Source: Thalassococcus halodurans (GTDB lineage Bacteria; Pseudomonadota; Alphaproteobacteria; Rhodobacterales; Rhodobacteraceae). From it: DNA of 64,000 nucleotides. The position numbers and the translations under genes were made by a program. How positions within the stretch are numbered: the first letter of the stretch is position 1; each line of letters starts with the position of its first letter. The stretch spans positions 1 through 64,000 of the forward strand of contig NZ_FNUZ01000004.1 of NCBI RefSeq assembly GCF_900108225.1. The letters are read 5' to 3'. Positions 27,031 to 35,640 of the stretch are shown here, one piece after another. The notes beneath the pieces were generated by a model. It was not told the origin of the DNA. It was given only the letters and a program-made list of their open reading frames with translations, and searched no databases.

Positions 27031-29162
27031 CAGCTGTCCTTCAGTCTGAGCGCGTTCAGGATCACGGTAACGGAACTAAGCGACATGGCAAGCGCCGCCA
27101 TCAACGGTGTCGCAAAGCCCATCAGCGCCAGCGGGATCGCCACGGCGTTATAGCTGGCCGCCAGTCCGAAGTTTTCCAGAATGCGTTTGCGGGCCGAACG
27201 GGATGTGGCGATGGCTTGGGTCACGCCTGTCAGCGCACCCGAGACGATCACCACATCAGCGGCATTGCGGCTGGCTTCCAACGCGCTTCCCGGCGCGATC
27301 GAGGCATGGGCCGCGGCCATGGCGCCTGTGTCATTCAGACCATCGCCCACCATCAGCACCTTGTGACCGGCCTCGGTCAGGTTGGTGACCTGACGCAGCT
27401 TGTCTTCCGGTGTCACTCCGGCGGTGACGCCGTCCACGCCCAGTTGCTGGGCGATCGCTTGCGCCTTATCCGACCGGTCACCTGTCAGAAGGTACACAGG
27501 CAGGCCCATGGTTTTCAGTTTCCCAACGACTTCGCGTGCGTTCGGCAAAAGCTCTTCGCTGCGGGGCAGGGCATAGCAGGTGTCGTTTACGCAGAACACG
27601 GTGTCACCGCTGTTGTCCGCAGGGTCGCGGCCCAACCAGACCTGAGCACCAAACCAATCGGCGCTGACGCCCTCACCGGGCACTTCGCGGATATCGGTCA
27701 GCTTTGCCGCAGTTACATCCCCAAGCGCCCGCACAAGGCTTTGGGCCAGCGGGTGATGCGATGCCTGTGCCAGTCCAAGCAGCACAGGGTGCAAGTCATC
27801 GGGCAGGGTGTCGGGTGTCAGCAGAACAGCACGGGTCAGCGTGCCTGTTTTGTCGAACACGGCCACGTCCACTTCGGCCAGCCGCTCTAATGCCGTGTCT
27901 GATGTCACGAGCATCCCGTTGCGGAACAGACGTCCCGTTGCCGCTGTCGCGACGGCTGGCACCGCCAGCCCGAGCGCACAGGGGCAGGTGATGATCAGGG
28001 TCGCAACGGCGATGTTCAGGGCCAGACGGATGTCACTGGTGGCCCAAACCCATCCGACAAACGCACCAAAAGCGATCAGGTGAACCGCAGGCGCATAGAT
28101 CGCCGCCGCGCGGTCTGCCAGACCGGTGTAGGCCGACTTCGCGCTTTCGGCGATGCCCACAAGGCGTGCCATACGACGCAATGTGGTGTCTTCACCCACT
28201 GCCGTCGCGGTGATCTGGATCGGGCCGCCCAGAACGGTTTCCCCCGCCTGAAGCGCCGCCCCACGGTGACGCATCACCGGATCACTCTCGCCGGTCAGCA
28301 TCGATCGATCCAGCCGCGCCTCGGCCACGTCCAAAGTGCCGTCGACGGGCAGGCGTGAACCCGCAGTCAGCCACAGCTGATCTCCTACCGCAATCTCGGT
28401 CAGGGGGCGGCTGACGTGATGGCCCTCCTCGATCCGTGTGACACGTGTCGGCTCCATCGCCGCCAGATCCTTGGCGGCCGAGCGTGCCGCACGGCGCATC
28501 CGCTGATCCAGCACACGGCCCGCCAACAGGAAGAACGTCAGCGACAGCGCCGCGTCGAAATAGGCGTGATCCCCGCCCGCCATCACTTCATAAAGTGACA
28601 TGCCGCAGGCCAGCAGGATCGCCAGCGAAATCGGCACGTCCATATTCAGGCGGCGCACCCGCAACGCGCTCCATGCGTTCACGAAAAACGGTTGGGCGGA
28701 AAAGATCGCGGCAGGTAGCGCAATGGATGCGCTGATCCAATGGAACATATCCCGCGTCGCATCCGTCGCGCCCGACCAGACGGCTACGGACAGCAGCATA
28801 ACGTTCATCATCGCAAAACCCGACACGCCCAGACGCACGATCAGCGCGCGACCAGCATCGTCGGTCAGCGTCTGACCGGTGCTTTCATGCGCTTCGATCC
28901 CCGCACGGGACAGCGCATCGATCCATGCCAAAGGATCGGCGGCCTCAACGGCAACGATACGCGCGCGCTTTTGGGTCAGGTTTACACGGGCAGACTGGAT
29001 GCCGGGCTGGTTGGCCAGCACAGTCTCCACCGTCCGGATACAGCCCGCGCAGTGGATATGCGGCAGCACCAATTCATGCGTCGGCGCAGCATCGCTGCCG
29101 CGCTGTGCGGTGCTTTCCGCCATCGGTGCAGCGGTGCAGGCAGGGCAGGCAGAGATAGTCAT
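27030..29162 (-). CDS. ccoI: Copper-exporting P1B-type ATPase for cbb3 oxidase assembly
   Basis: 710 residues, inner membrane. N-terminal Cys-rich start (CPACTAAP), a heavy-metal-associated domain with HCAGCIRTVE, the intramembrane metal site TCPCALGLAVP, the phosphorylation motif FDKTGTLT and the hinge GDGLNDTGAM. CcoI (CopA2/FixI class) moves Cu(I) to the periplasm at low flux for CuB of cbb3 oxidase. It overlaps ccoH by four bases and ccoS by one. Position in ccoGHIS separates it from a detoxifying CopA. Confidence 0.95.
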   Translation of the reverse strand: MTISACPACTAAPMAESTAQRGSDAAPTHELVLPHIHCAGCIRTVETVLANQPGIQSARVNLTQKRARIVAVEAADPLAWIDALSRAGIEAHESTGQTLTDDAGRALIVRLGVSGFAMMNVMLLSVAVWSGATDATRDMFHWISASIALPAAIFSAQPFFVNAWSALRVRRLNMDVPISLAILLACGMSLYEVMAGGDHAYFDAALSLTFFLLAGRVLDQRMRRAARSAAKDLAAMEPTRVTRIEEGHHVSRPLTEIAVGDQLWLTAGSRLPVDGTLDVAEARLDRSMLTGESDPVMRHRGAALQAGETVLGGPIQITATAVGEDTTLRRMARLVGIAESAKSAYTGLADRAAAIYAPAVHLIAFGAFVGWVWATSDIRLALNIAVATLIITCPCALGLAVPAVATAATGRLFRNGMLVTSDTALERLAEVDVAVFDKTGTLTRAVLLTPDTLPDDLHPVLLGLAQASHHPLAQSLVRALGDVTAAKLTDIREVPGEGVSADWFGAQVWLGRDPADNSGDTVFCVNDTCYALPRSEELLPNAREVVGKLKTMGLPVYLLTGDRSDKAQAIAQQLGVDGVTAGVTPEDKLRQVTNLTEAGHKVLMVGDGLNDTGAMAAAHASIAPGSALEASRNAADVVIVSGALTGVTQAIATSRSARKRILENFGLAASYNAVAIPLALMGFATPLMAALAMSLSSVTVILNALRLKDS

Positions 29163-29617
29163 TCAGTCACCCAAAGCTTCACATCCTTGCGGAAGGCCGT
29201 GCCATCTTCGGCCTCTGCCTCAAGGCGCAGCACCCAGCGGCCAGCGCCAAGTTCGGGGATCGGCGCGACATGGCTGCCTCCGACGTAGATCAGGTTCAAC
29301 GCGATGTCGTCTTCACGTTCGGTCGCGCGGCCCAGAACGGCCTTCAGGTTCTGCGGCTGGATGGGGCCATGGCCATCGTCGAACCGCACCTCGATCTCGC
29401 GTGCAGCCAAAGCGACATCCAGATCCCAGTTCAGCGCCTCTTGCGCGGCACGACGTTCGTTGAATGTCTGGCTGTCGATATAGCTGTTCTTGCTTTCGAT
29501 GCCGGGGAAGGTGCGGACCGCGTTGACCGCCATGGTGACGTTCACACCGATGATGATGGAAAAGGCCAGCGCGAATACGGCAAAGACGTGATAGCCGGTG
29601 ATTTTACGTGCGGTCAT
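29159..29617 (-). CDS. ccoH: FixH/CcoH family cbb3 assembly protein
   Basis: 152 residues with one N-terminal transmembrane helix (YHVFAVFALAFSIIIGVNVTMAV) and a periplasmic immunoglobulin-like domain. NSYIDSQTFNERRAAQEALNW is the FixH signature. It associates with CcoN and stabilises the oxidase. It overlaps ccoG and ccoI by four bases each. Confidence 0.93.
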   Translation of the reverse strand: MTARKITGYHVFAVFALAFSIIIGVNVTMAVNAVRTFPGIESKNSYIDSQTFNERRAAQEALNWDLDVALAAREIEVRFDDGHGPIQPQNLKAVLGRATEREDDIALNLIYVGGSHVAPIPELGAGRWVLRLEAEAEDGTAFRKDVKLWVTE

Positions 29618-31050
29618 TGTGTGTCCTTTCCATTAAAGACGGTGGCTTCGCCCGAACGGGCATCGGTAATCACATCCTCGATCCACAGGCTCAGGTCCGT
29701 GCGGTCTGCCATAGCAGCAGTATCATCCGGACGCGCCGTGACATAGGCCCGAACGCTGCGGGTTTCGTTGGCGGGCACCACCACATGGTTGGGCGAGGAC
29801 GCACCAGTATCTTCCAGATCGATCCGCAGGATTTCGTCCGACGACAGAAGCACACGGAATTCGCGGTCATCTGCGGCAAGGTTGCGGATGCGCAGGTTAT
29901 AAACGTTGCGCACCGCGCCATCGGACAGGGTGATATACGTCGGGTTGCGCACCGGTTCGACTGTCAGGTCGATGTCCGAGCGGATGAACAGCGCCCAAAC
30001 CAGACCCACACCGATCAACGCCCACAGGGCGGTGTAAATGATGGTGCGCAGGCGGAACACGTGCTGCCAGATCGGACGCGGCTTTTCACCGGCCATTTCG
30101 CGCGGGGTGTCGGACAGGGCGAGATAGTCGATCAAACCGCGCTCCTGACCGGTGCGCTCCATCACCTCGTCACAGGCGTCGATGCACAGGGCGCAAGTGA
30201 TACAGGCCATTTGCTGGCCGTCACGAATGTCGATCCCCATGGGGCAGACGTTGACGCAAGCGTTACAGTCGATACAGGCACCAAGGTTCTCGGCACCTTC
30301 GGCCTTGCGGTGTTTGCCACGCGGCTCACCGCGCCAGTCGCGATAGGCCACGGTCAGGGTGTCGTTGTCCATCATCGCCGCCTGAATACGCGGCCAGGGG
30401 CACATGTAGATGCAGACCTGTTCGCGCATGAAACCACCGAAAATAAAGGTGGTCGCGGTCAGAATGGCGACGGTGGTGTAGGCAACTGGGGCGGCCTGAA
30501 GCGTGAACAGATCACGCATCAGGGTCGGCGCGTCGGCGAAATAAAACACCCACGCGCCGCCCGTCGCCACGGCGATCAGCAACCACAGAACCCATTTGGT
30601 CAACCGAAGCCGTAGTTTGTGCAGGTCCCACTTGGCGTTCCACAAGCGCACACGCGCGTTGCGGTCGCCTTCGACCCAGCGTTCGACAAGAATGAAAAGA
30701 TCGGTCCAGACGGTCTGGGGGCAGGTATAGCCACACCACACACGCCCAAGGGCCGAGGTGAACAGAAACAACCCCAAACCCGCCATGATCAAAAGGCCCG
30801 CGACGAAATAGAACTCGTGCGGCCAGATCTCGATCCAGAAGAAGTAGAAACGCCGACCGGCCAGATCGACCAGCACCGCCTGATCCGGCAGGTTCGGCCC
30901 GCGATCCCAGCGGATCCACGGCGTCAGATAGTAAATCGCAAGGGTGACGGCCATGATCCACCACTTGAGGGTGCGGAACTTGCCCGAGACACGGCGGGGA
31001 AAGATGGGCTCTCGCGCAGCATAGAGGCTCGCGGACGGCTGATCGCTCAT
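29614..31050 (-). CDS. ccoG: Polyferredoxin-like cbb3 assembly protein CcoG
   Basis: 478 residues, about five transmembrane helices. It has the Cys-Gly-Tyr-x-Cys-Pro motif in VWCGYTCPQTVWTD, a second cysteine pair in CIYMCPWPR, two 4Fe-4S ferredoxin motifs (CIDCNACVNVCPMGI and CITCALCIDACDEVM), and the C-terminal FixG Ig-like domain. CcoG is thought to reduce Cu(II) for CcoN maturation. The frame opens 12 codons earlier at 31086, but the FNR box at 31110-31123 would place the transcript start near 31075, so the ATG at 31050 is chosen. Confidence 0.93.
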   Translation of the reverse strand: MSDQPSASLYAAREPIFPRRVSGKFRTLKWWIMAVTLAIYYLTPWIRWDRGPNLPDQAVLVDLAGRRFYFFWIEIWPHEFYFVAGLLIMAGLGLFLFTSALGRVWCGYTCPQTVWTDLFILVERWVEGDRNARVRLWNAKWDLHKLRLRLTKWVLWLLIAVATGGAWVFYFADAPTLMRDLFTLQAAPVAYTTVAILTATTFIFGGFMREQVCIYMCPWPRIQAAMMDNDTLTVAYRDWRGEPRGKHRKAEGAENLGACIDCNACVNVCPMGIDIRDGQQMACITCALCIDACDEVMERTGQERGLIDYLALSDTPREMAGEKPRPIWQHVFRLRTIIYTALWALIGVGLVWALFIRSDIDLTVEPVRNPTYITLSDGAVRNVYNLRIRNLAADDREFRVLLSSDEILRIDLEDTGASSPNHVVVPANETRSVRAYVTARPDDTAAMADRTDLSLWIEDVITDARSGEATVFNGKDTQ

Positions 31051-31109
31051 TTCACAAGGGTCCTGTTTGTGAATTTTCCCCTTCATAGAGCGGGGGAGCG
31101 TCAGGCGAA

Positions 31110-31123
31110 TTGACTCAGGTCAA
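31110..31123 (-). promoter_or_regulatory. FNR box upstream of ccoG
   Basis: TTGAC-TCAG-GTCAA, a perfect 5-bp inverted repeat with four central bases matching the FNR/FnrL consensus. Its centre is 66 bases from the ccoG ATG at 31050. Activation from -41.5 would start the transcript about 25 bases before that ATG. Confidence 0.85.
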
Positions 31124-31238
31124 GTTGGGGGGGGAGTTGGAGTGGTTTTACTGCGCGACGATTACTTAAAGAATATGCGCCTTTGCGTTTCTGCATCATC
31201 GCGTGCACAGTGCTTATCTACAAAAAAGGTTGGCTTGA

Positions 31239-32135
31239 ATGAACAGCGAAGAAAACGCTTTGACGAACATCGCCGAGCACCTGCCACCAGGGGCTGCAAA
31301 AGTACTGTCTGCGGCGGCTGCAGGTATGACACCGGGCATCAAGGATACAGCGTCAGACATATTTGGGGCATTGGTTGGTGATCGCGTCAAGCTTTGGCGA
31401 GTTAGAAACTTGATTAATGGGCTTGAGAAGACTGCGGCACATATCGAGAATAAAGGAATAGACCTATCTCAAGCGCACTCCTTGCCGTACGGGGAAATGT
31501 TAGCTCTTTTCGATGGGATTTCGAAAGAAGACGACGCTGACCTTTCCGACTTGTGGGCGAGACTTCTAGCGGGGGCCATGTGCGAGAGCGGAGAATCCAT
31601 CTTATCATCTAGATCAGTCGCCTCTGTTCTGGAACAAATGAGCCCAGACGCCGCACAAGTTTTCTTGTTACTCGCGAAAATGTACCGCTTAGAGCTTCCG
31701 CAAGGTCAATCTAGACTAGTACGACATAAAGATTTTCTTGCTCCAAATGAAATCGAACAAAACTTTGATGAAGGCAGCCTTGAAGGTGAAAAAGATCAGT
31801 TGAGCTCAGAGATCGACAAGTTGTGGGAGAGCGTAAAGGGAGATGTCCAGCTTGAGATTTCGAAATCAGAGCTTCTGAGGCTTAACCTTATTCAAGGCAA
31901 GGAAGTTCACATTTTCTTTGACGAAATGCCATTCAGGCGCGGTATGAATGTCAATGCCGATGGACTTGACAGTGCCTTCAGTGATTTGACGGATAAAATC
32001 AGAGAACTCGTTGATAGCAGAACGAAATTTTCTGCACGACCATTCAGAAATCAATTTGTTTCGAATAAAGCCAATTTCGAACTTAGTGTTTCGGGGGTTG
32101 AGATTGCGAAGAAGCTAGGAATACTTGACGCTTAA
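31239..32135 (+). CDS. DUF4393 (Abi-alpha-like) protein
   Basis: 298 residues. The segment at about 35-145 fits DUF4393: DIFGALVGDRVKLWRVRNL, then a long amphipathic helix region, then ALFDGISKEDDADLSDLWARLLAG, then SVASVLEQMSPDAAQVFLLLA. The rest is a predicted soluble alpha/beta region with a short final helix. DUF4393 proteins have been linked to abortive infection and turn up as lone accessory genes; a biochemical role is not known. Codon use is much AT-richer than the neighbours (many aaa, gaa, tta, ata), which points to transfer. It lies between the ccoG promoter and a DUF2189 gene remnant, and AAGG precedes its ATG. The defence role is inference. Confidence 0.68.
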   Translation: MNSEENALTNIAEHLPPGAAKVLSAAAAGMTPGIKDTASDIFGALVGDRVKLWRVRNLINGLEKTAAHIENKGIDLSQAHSLPYGEMLALFDGISKEDDADLSDLWARLLAGAMCESGESILSSRSVASVLEQMSPDAAQVFLLLAKMYRLELPQGQSRLVRHKDFLAPNEIEQNFDEGSLEGEKDQLSSEIDKLWESVKGDVQLEISKSELLRLNLIQGKEVHIFFDEMPFRRGMNVNADGLDSAFSDLTDKIRELVDSRTKFSARPFRNQFVSNKANFELSVSGVEIAKKLGILDA

Positions 32136-32607
32136 CTTGGGTGCATATGAGCATTCAATTTGGTTTCGGATTGTTAAATCACGACCATTTTTCGCTAATG
32201 ACCGCTAGGTGCGCCGCATTGTTTAGAGTGGCCAAAGCACGTAAATGGTGACTGGCAACATTTTACTGGCTGCTACTATTATCCGTGTTCGTCTCGAACT
32301 AAAAAAAAGAGAGAATTGGGGATTCGAGTTTAGGTCAATCGATCCCAACCTACCCCACCGCCTTCTCATACAAATGCCATGTCGTGTGTCCCAGAATGGG
32401 CAGGGTAAGGATCAGGCCCATGAAGGCGGGTGCGACGTATGGGGCCATGATGACGGCTCCAGACCACGCACGTTTCGCCGCTTCCTGAACAGTTCGTGTC
32501 GGAAAATGCATGGCATTTCGGGGCGAAGGCTCTAAAGGACAAACAGACTTGCCGCCTTGGCCTAAAGGCGGTTCTCTTCTTTGGTGCACAGAGAAAGGTC
32601 ACGTTCG
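32136..32607. other. Gene-poor junction between DUF4393 and the sulfur cassette
   Basis: 472 bases without an intact gene. 32136-32349 is AT-rich and shows no ORF, no tRNA and no clear inverted repeats. 32350 to about 32500 holds the decayed 3' end of a DUF2189 gene. 32500-32607 holds the region just before the Lrp regulator. It looks like a recombination junction. Confidence 0.6.
32350..32500 (-). pseudogene. Truncated DUF2189 gene, C-terminal remnant
   Basis: The last 30 residues read APAFMGLILTLPILGHTT plus a WHLYEKAVG ending. They match the C-terminus of the intact DUF2189 protein at 39488-40300 (VPAFMGLIFTLPILGHTT, WHLYEKAVAPKIGS). At DNA level about 85-90 bases align well and in the same orientation. 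The first ~230 codons are absent and the upstream frame is non-homologous, so this is a relic. With the intact copy it forms direct repeats around the sulfur cassette. Confidence 0.88.
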
Positions 32608-33111
32608 GTGAAAAAGATCGGCCTCGACGCCACGGATATCCGCATACTCGCCGCGGTTCAGAACCACGGGCAACTGAGCAAAACACGTCTTTCCGAGATT
32701 GTGAATATCTCTGCCACGCCATGTTGGGCGCGGTTGGACAGGCTCAAGGCCGCAGGATTCATTCGTGGATATCGGGCCGAGGTCGCTCTCGAAAAGCTGT
32801 GTAATTTTACCCAAGTCGTCGTGACGGTGTCCCTGACCCATCACCGCAAGGCCGATTTCGAACGATTCGAGGCATGGGTCGCAGCACAGGACGATATCAC
32901 CGAATGTATCTCGACCGGTGGGGGGATGGATTACGTGATGAAAGCGATCTGCCCGACGCTTGCCGATTTTCAGGCGCTGATGCAGGACATGCTGGATGCC
33001 GACATTTCCGTGGACCGCTACATGACCTATTTCGCGACTCGGGTCGTGAAGGCGAGCCGTCCGAACATCGCCAAACTGGCCGGAAGTGTGCCGCGCGACC
33101 GAACGGTCTGA
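32608..33111 (+). CDS. Lrp/AsnC family transcriptional regulator
   Basis: 167 residues. An N-terminal winged helix-turn-helix (LDATDIRILAAVQNHGQLSKTRLSEIVNISATPCWARLDRL) is followed by an AsnC ligand-binding domain (GGMDYVMKAICPTLADFQ). The start is taken as GTG 32608, because AGAAAGG lies upstream and the translation MKKIGLDATD is typical; TTG 32581 and GTG 32584 are alternatives. It directly precedes the DmdA-like operon in the same direction, 138 bases away, and is its likely regulator. The effector could be a methylated sulfur compound or an amino acid. Confidence 0.87.
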   Translation: MKKIGLDATDIRILAAVQNHGQLSKTRLSEIVNISATPCWARLDRLKAAGFIRGYRAEVALEKLCNFTQVVVTVSLTHHRKADFERFEAWVAAQDDITECISTGGGMDYVMKAICPTLADFQALMQDMLDADISVDRYMTYFATRVVKASRPNIAKLAGSVPRDRTV

Positions 33112-33249
33112 GAGCGGCAGAATTTTTAGCCTGAACGGTCCGCGTTCATCCGATTTTCAGACCACATCACACGAAAATTGCCGCCTAAATAAGCGCCATC
33201 ATCCACCGTTTCCGGACGACTGATCCGGAGAGTTAGAAGGGCGCTATTC

Positions 33250-34389
33250 ATGCACGCAGACGACTTCGGCTTTGGCACGCAGATCCGCAAATCCCCCTAT
33301 TTCGACGCCACTGTGCGTTGGGGCGCCAAGGGATTTTCGGTTTACAATCATATGTATATCCCGCGCGACTTCGGTGATCCGGAACAGAACTTCTGGTCTT
33401 TGGTCAACGACGCGATCCTGTGCGACGTGGCGGTCGAACGTCAGGTCGAGATCACCGGTCCGGACGCGGCCAAGTTCGTTCAGATGATGACGCCGCGCGA
33501 TCTGTCCAAGATGGCTGTTGGTCAGTGCAAATATATCCTGATCACAAACGCAGATGGCGGAATCCTGAACGACCCGATCCTGCTGCGCCTGGCGGAAAAC
33601 CACTTCTGGATTTCGCTGGCAGACAGCGACATCCTTTTGTGGGCGCAGGGTTTGGCGGTGCACTCGGGCATGGACGTGTCGATCTGCGAACCCGACGTCT
33701 CGCCGCTGCAATTGCAGGGCCCCAAGTCGGGCGAGATCATGCGCGCATTGTTCGGCGACGACATCATGGACCTGAAGTATTACTGGATGCGTGAAGTCGA
33801 CCTTGATGGCATCCCGCTGATCGTGTCCCGCACAGGCTGGTCCAGCGAGTTGGGCTATGAACTGTACCTGCGTGACGGATCGAAAGGCGACGCGCTGTGG
33901 GAACGTATCATGGCGACCGGTATGGAATTCGGCCTGAAGCCGGGCCACACTTCGTCGATCCGCCGGATCGAGGGCGGTATGCTATCGTACCACGCGGATG
34001 CAGACATCAACACCAACCCGTTCGAACTGGGGCTGGATCGCCTTTGCAATCTGGACATGGAGGCGGATTTCGTCGGCAAAGCTGCGCTCAAGCGTATTCG
34101 TGAAGAAGGCGTGACGCGCAAGCAGATCGGTTTGATCATCGATGGTGAGCCGCTGAAAGGCCCGAACACCACTTTCTGGCCGGTGTCCCATGGCGGCGAA
34201 GAGGTGGGTAAGGTGACCTCTGCGGTCTACTCCCCGCGCCTGGAAAAGAACATCGCGCTGGCGATGGTGTCCGTCGATCATGCGCATCTGGGTATGCAGC
34301 TAGAGGTCGTTCTGCCCGCAGGTCCGACAACGGCGACCGTGGTCGAACGCCCGTTCTTCGATCCGAAGAAATCGCTGGCGGCGGCGTGA
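33250..34389 (+). CDS. DmdA-like THF-dependent methyltransferase (GcvT family)
   Basis: 379 residues, aminomethyltransferase fold. VERQVEITGPDAAKFVQ, NDPILLRLAENHFWISLADSD, EPDVSPLQLQGPKSGEIM and RIEGGMLSYHADADINTNPFELGL follow the DMSP demethylase DmdA closely. However, the loop here reads TGWSSELGYE, whereas I recall canonical DmdA having SGWSKQGGYE, so it may be a DmdA paralogue with another methyl donor. The expected reaction is transfer of a sulfonium methyl to tetrahydrofolate, giving methylmercaptopropionate from DMSP. First structural gene of the sulfur cassette; AGAAGGGCG precedes the ATG. The GcvT fold is certain; the substrate is uncertain. Confidence 0.7.
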   Translation: MHADDFGFGTQIRKSPYFDATVRWGAKGFSVYNHMYIPRDFGDPEQNFWSLVNDAILCDVAVERQVEITGPDAAKFVQMMTPRDLSKMAVGQCKYILITNADGGILNDPILLRLAENHFWISLADSDILLWAQGLAVHSGMDVSICEPDVSPLQLQGPKSGEIMRALFGDDIMDLKYYWMREVDLDGIPLIVSRTGWSSELGYELYLRDGSKGDALWERIMATGMEFGLKPGHTSSIRRIEGGMLSYHADADINTNPFELGLDRLCNLDMEADFVGKAALKRIREEGVTRKQIGLIIDGEPLKGPNTTFWPVSHGGEEVGKVTSAVYSPRLEKNIALAMVSVDHAHLGMQLEVVLPAGPTTATVVERPFFDPKKSLAAA

Positions 34390-34392
34390 TCC

Positions 34393-34839
34393 ATGTCGCT
34401 TGCCATTGATCTGCACTGGCAGCGGGACGGAACCGACCTGCTTCCAGGCAAATACTCTGCCGCGCATCGCGTTTCCTTTGGCGCGCGCTTTGATATCGAC
34501 GTGGATGCCGCCCCTGATTGGGGCGGGGATCCGGGCAACACAAACCCTGAACAGGCGCTGGCCTCGGCTTTGTCCAGTTGTCACATGATGACCTTCCTTG
34601 CGCTTGCGGCCAAGGCAGGCTGGCCGGTGGCGGGCTATTCCGATCACGCTGTGGCGCATCTGGGTAAGAACCCCAAAGGCCAGATGTCGGTCACGCGGAT
34701 CGATCTGCATCCGGTGGTGCGCTTTGACTCGGGCTTTGCGGTCACGGACGAGGCGCTGTCCCAAATGCAGGACCGTGCACACCGCTATTGCTTTATCGCT
34801 AACACGTTGGCGGACAGCGTTGAAATCAACATCTTTTAA
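34393..34839 (+). CDS. OsmC family protein
   Basis: 148 residues. The two redox cysteines of the family are visible in ASALSSCHMMTFL and AHRYCFIANT. OsmC/Ohr proteins reduce organic or lipid hydroperoxides with thiols. The gene starts three bases after the DmdA-like stop codon, so it is co-transcribed. In a cassette that makes peroxide and volatile thiols, a peroxide or thiol detoxification role is plausible but inferred. Confidence 0.87.
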   Translation: MSLAIDLHWQRDGTDLLPGKYSAAHRVSFGARFDIDVDAAPDWGGDPGNTNPEQALASALSSCHMMTFLALAAKAGWPVAGYSDHAVAHLGKNPKGQMSVTRIDLHPVVRFDSGFAVTDEALSQMQDRAHRYCFIANTLADSVEINIF

Positions 34840-34848
34840 GGGACCAGC

Positions 34849-35640
34849 ATGAGCATTCTTCTGCGCGATCTCGACTCTGATGGCGTATTGCGCCTGACCT
34901 TGAACGACGCGGCCAAACGCAATGCCCTGTCCGAGGCGATGCTAACCGAACTTGGCACAGCCTTTGACGATGCGGGGCGCGATCCGAAGGTGCGGGTCAT
35001 CATTCTTGCGGCCAACGGCCCTGCGTTTTGCGCGGGTCACGACCTTAAGGAGATGACGGCAGGGCGCACGGGAGAGGACCGCGGTCGCGCGTATTTCACC
35101 CGCATCCTGACGCAGTGTTCGTCGGTCATGCAGGGCATCGTGAACTGCCCCAAGCCTGTCATTGCCGAAGTGACAGGCATCGCAACGGCGGCCGGGTGTC
35201 AGTTGGTTGCCAGCTGCGATCTGGCCGTTGCCGCCGATACGGCCAAATTCAGCACGCCTGGCGTTCACATCGGGCTGTTCTGTTCGACGCCGATGGTGGC
35301 CTTGTCGCGCAATGTTTCGAACAAACACGCGATGGAAATGCTGCTGACCGGTGACATGACGTCTGCCGAACGGGCGGCAGAAATCGGGTTGGTGAACCGC
35401 TGCACAAGCCCCGATGCATTGCGAGACGACGTCATGGCCATGGCGCGCAAGATCGCATCGAAATCGTCCATGACCCTCGCGACAGGCAAGCGTGCCTTCT
35501 ACGCGCAGGCGCAGATGCCTCTGGCAGACGCTTATGATTACGCGTCGCGTGTGATGGTCGACAACATGTTGGCGCGTGACGCCGAAGAGGGCATCGGCGC
35601 CTTCATCGAAAAACGTGCCCCCGAATGGCAGGACGCATGA
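34849..35640 (+). CDS. ECHDC3-like crotonase superfamily protein, catalytic glutamates absent
   Basis: 263 residues, crotonase fold with the oxyanion-hole segment FCAGHDLKEM. The two catalytic Glu of enoyl-CoA hydratase are replaced: Gln118 in TAAGCQLVASCD and Gly138 in KFSTPGVHIGLFCSTP. TPGVxxGLFCSTP is characteristic of the ECHDC3 group. Classical hydration, and the DmdD reaction that releases methanethiol, both use those Glu residues, so this is probably not DmdD. It might be a CoA ester hydrolase, isomerase or binding protein. AAGGGA precedes the ATG; it overlaps the ligase gene start. Confidence 0.82.
   Translation: MSILLRDLDSDGVLRLTLNDAAKRNALSEAMLTELGTAFDDAGRDPKVRVIILAANGPAFCAGHDLKEMTAGRTGEDRGRAYFTRILTQCSSVMQGIVNCPKPVIAEVTGIATAAGCQLVASCDLAVAADTAKFSTPGVHIGLFCSTPMVALSRNVSNKHAMEMLLTGDMTSAERAAEIGLVNRCTSPDALRDDVMAMARKIASKSSMTLATGKRAFYAQAQMPLADAYDYASRVMVDNMLARDAEEGIGAFIEKRAPEWQDA

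Noticed and set aside
31050-31086. A longer ccoG start at 31086
   Set aside because: The FNR box implies transcription starts near 31075, downstream of that codon, and no ribosome binding site precedes it.
34849-35640. Calling the crotonase DmdD (methylthioacryloyl-CoA hydratase)
   Set aside because: Both catalytic Glu positions are non-acidic and the TPGVxxGLFCSTP segment points to the ECHDC3 group.
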